Assembly: GCA_900767005.1 (NCBI GenBank)
Contig: CAAFXL010000060.1
Coordinates: forward strand, 1 to 5,195
From: an uncultured Ruminobacter sp.
GTDB taxonomy: Bacteria; Pseudomonadota; Gammaproteobacteria; Enterobacterales; Succinivibrionaceae
Length of the DNA stretch: 5,195 bases
Direction of reading: 5' to 3'
A model generated the notes under the pieces. That model was not told where the DNA came from. It saw nothing but the letters and a program-made list of their open reading frames with translations, and did not search any database. Made by a program: the position numbers and the translations under genes. Shown in pieces: positions 5,148 through 5,195 of this stretch. Numbering within the stretch: the stretch's first letter is position 1; every line of letters begins with the position of its first letter.

Positions 5148-5195
5148 TTTCGATTTTTGATTAGCTTTAAGAAGATCTTTTTGTAATAATTCTGC
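5148..5195. other. Unassigned 48-bp right edge
   Basis: There is no start codon with a ribosome binding site on the plus strand and no clear terminator for tadA. AAGATCTT at 5172-5179 is palindromic but cannot form a useful hairpin. All three minus-strand frames are open at the window edge and stop within or near the end of tadA, so a convergent gene might enter from the right. The sequence is too short to decide. Confidence 0.3.

Noticed and set aside
813..5178. AGATCT recurring at 813-818, 2239-2244 and 5173-5178, each near a gene end
   Set aside because: Three copies are close to chance for a 6-mer of this composition in 5 kb, and the contexts differ.
5000..5195. Minus-strand open frame reaching the right edge through the end of tadA
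   Set aside because: Most of it lies antisense to the conserved tadA gene. Only the outer 48 bp could belong to a separate gene, and all three minus frames are open there.

Overview
The window reads as a stretch of chromosome from an AT-rich (by eye about one third GC) gammaproteobacterium. RsuA, DgkA and TadA all follow the Escherichia coli proteins closely in recalled motifs, length and catalytic residues. I cannot name the genus. There are no mobile elements, CRISPR repeats, tRNAs or rRNAs. Genes are tightly packed, with terminators or promoters squeezed into short gaps.

Layout. Positions 1-30 may be the last codons of an upstream gene, followed by an intrinsic terminator that ends only about 10 bp before rsuA (16S rRNA pseudouridine synthase, 95-802, +). 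rsuA converges, 2 bp apart, on a small DUF486 four-helix membrane protein (805-1167, -). Its start is set by a Shine-Dalgarno sequence and lies two codons inside the longest open frame. A 128-bp AT-rich divergent region leads to dgkA (diacylglycerol kinase, 1296-1685, +). dgkA overlaps by 1 nt an unrecognised four-helix membrane protein (1685-2197, +). A 17-bp perfect inverted repeat, probably a terminator, closes this pair.

The second half holds a self-contained two-gene membrane module: an NfeD/YuaF-like OB-fold membrane protein (2430-3035, possible start at 2481) and a flotillin (3058-4500). The pair has its own promoter candidates, a leader of about 130 nt with competing base-pairing possibilities, and a strong terminator (4522-4552). 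tadA (tRNA adenosine deaminase, 4566-5147) begins 13 nt after that terminator and has no usable Shine-Dalgarno sequence. The last 48 bp hold nothing I can assign.

How the genes fit together. RsuA and TadA modify RNA (16S rRNA pseudouridine 516 and tRNA-Arg wobble inosine). DgkA recycles diacylglycerol at the inner membrane, and its overlapping partner may act there too. The NfeD-like protein and flotillin are a known functional pairing (YuaF-YuaG in Bacillus, YqiJ-YqiK in E. coli) that organises membrane microdomains. The flotillin gene has a different lysine codon preference from rsuA. The most interesting leads are the structured leader of the flotillin operon, the unidentified partner of dgkA, and the terminator/promoter overlap in front of tadA. 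I saw no clearly new defence or mobile system.
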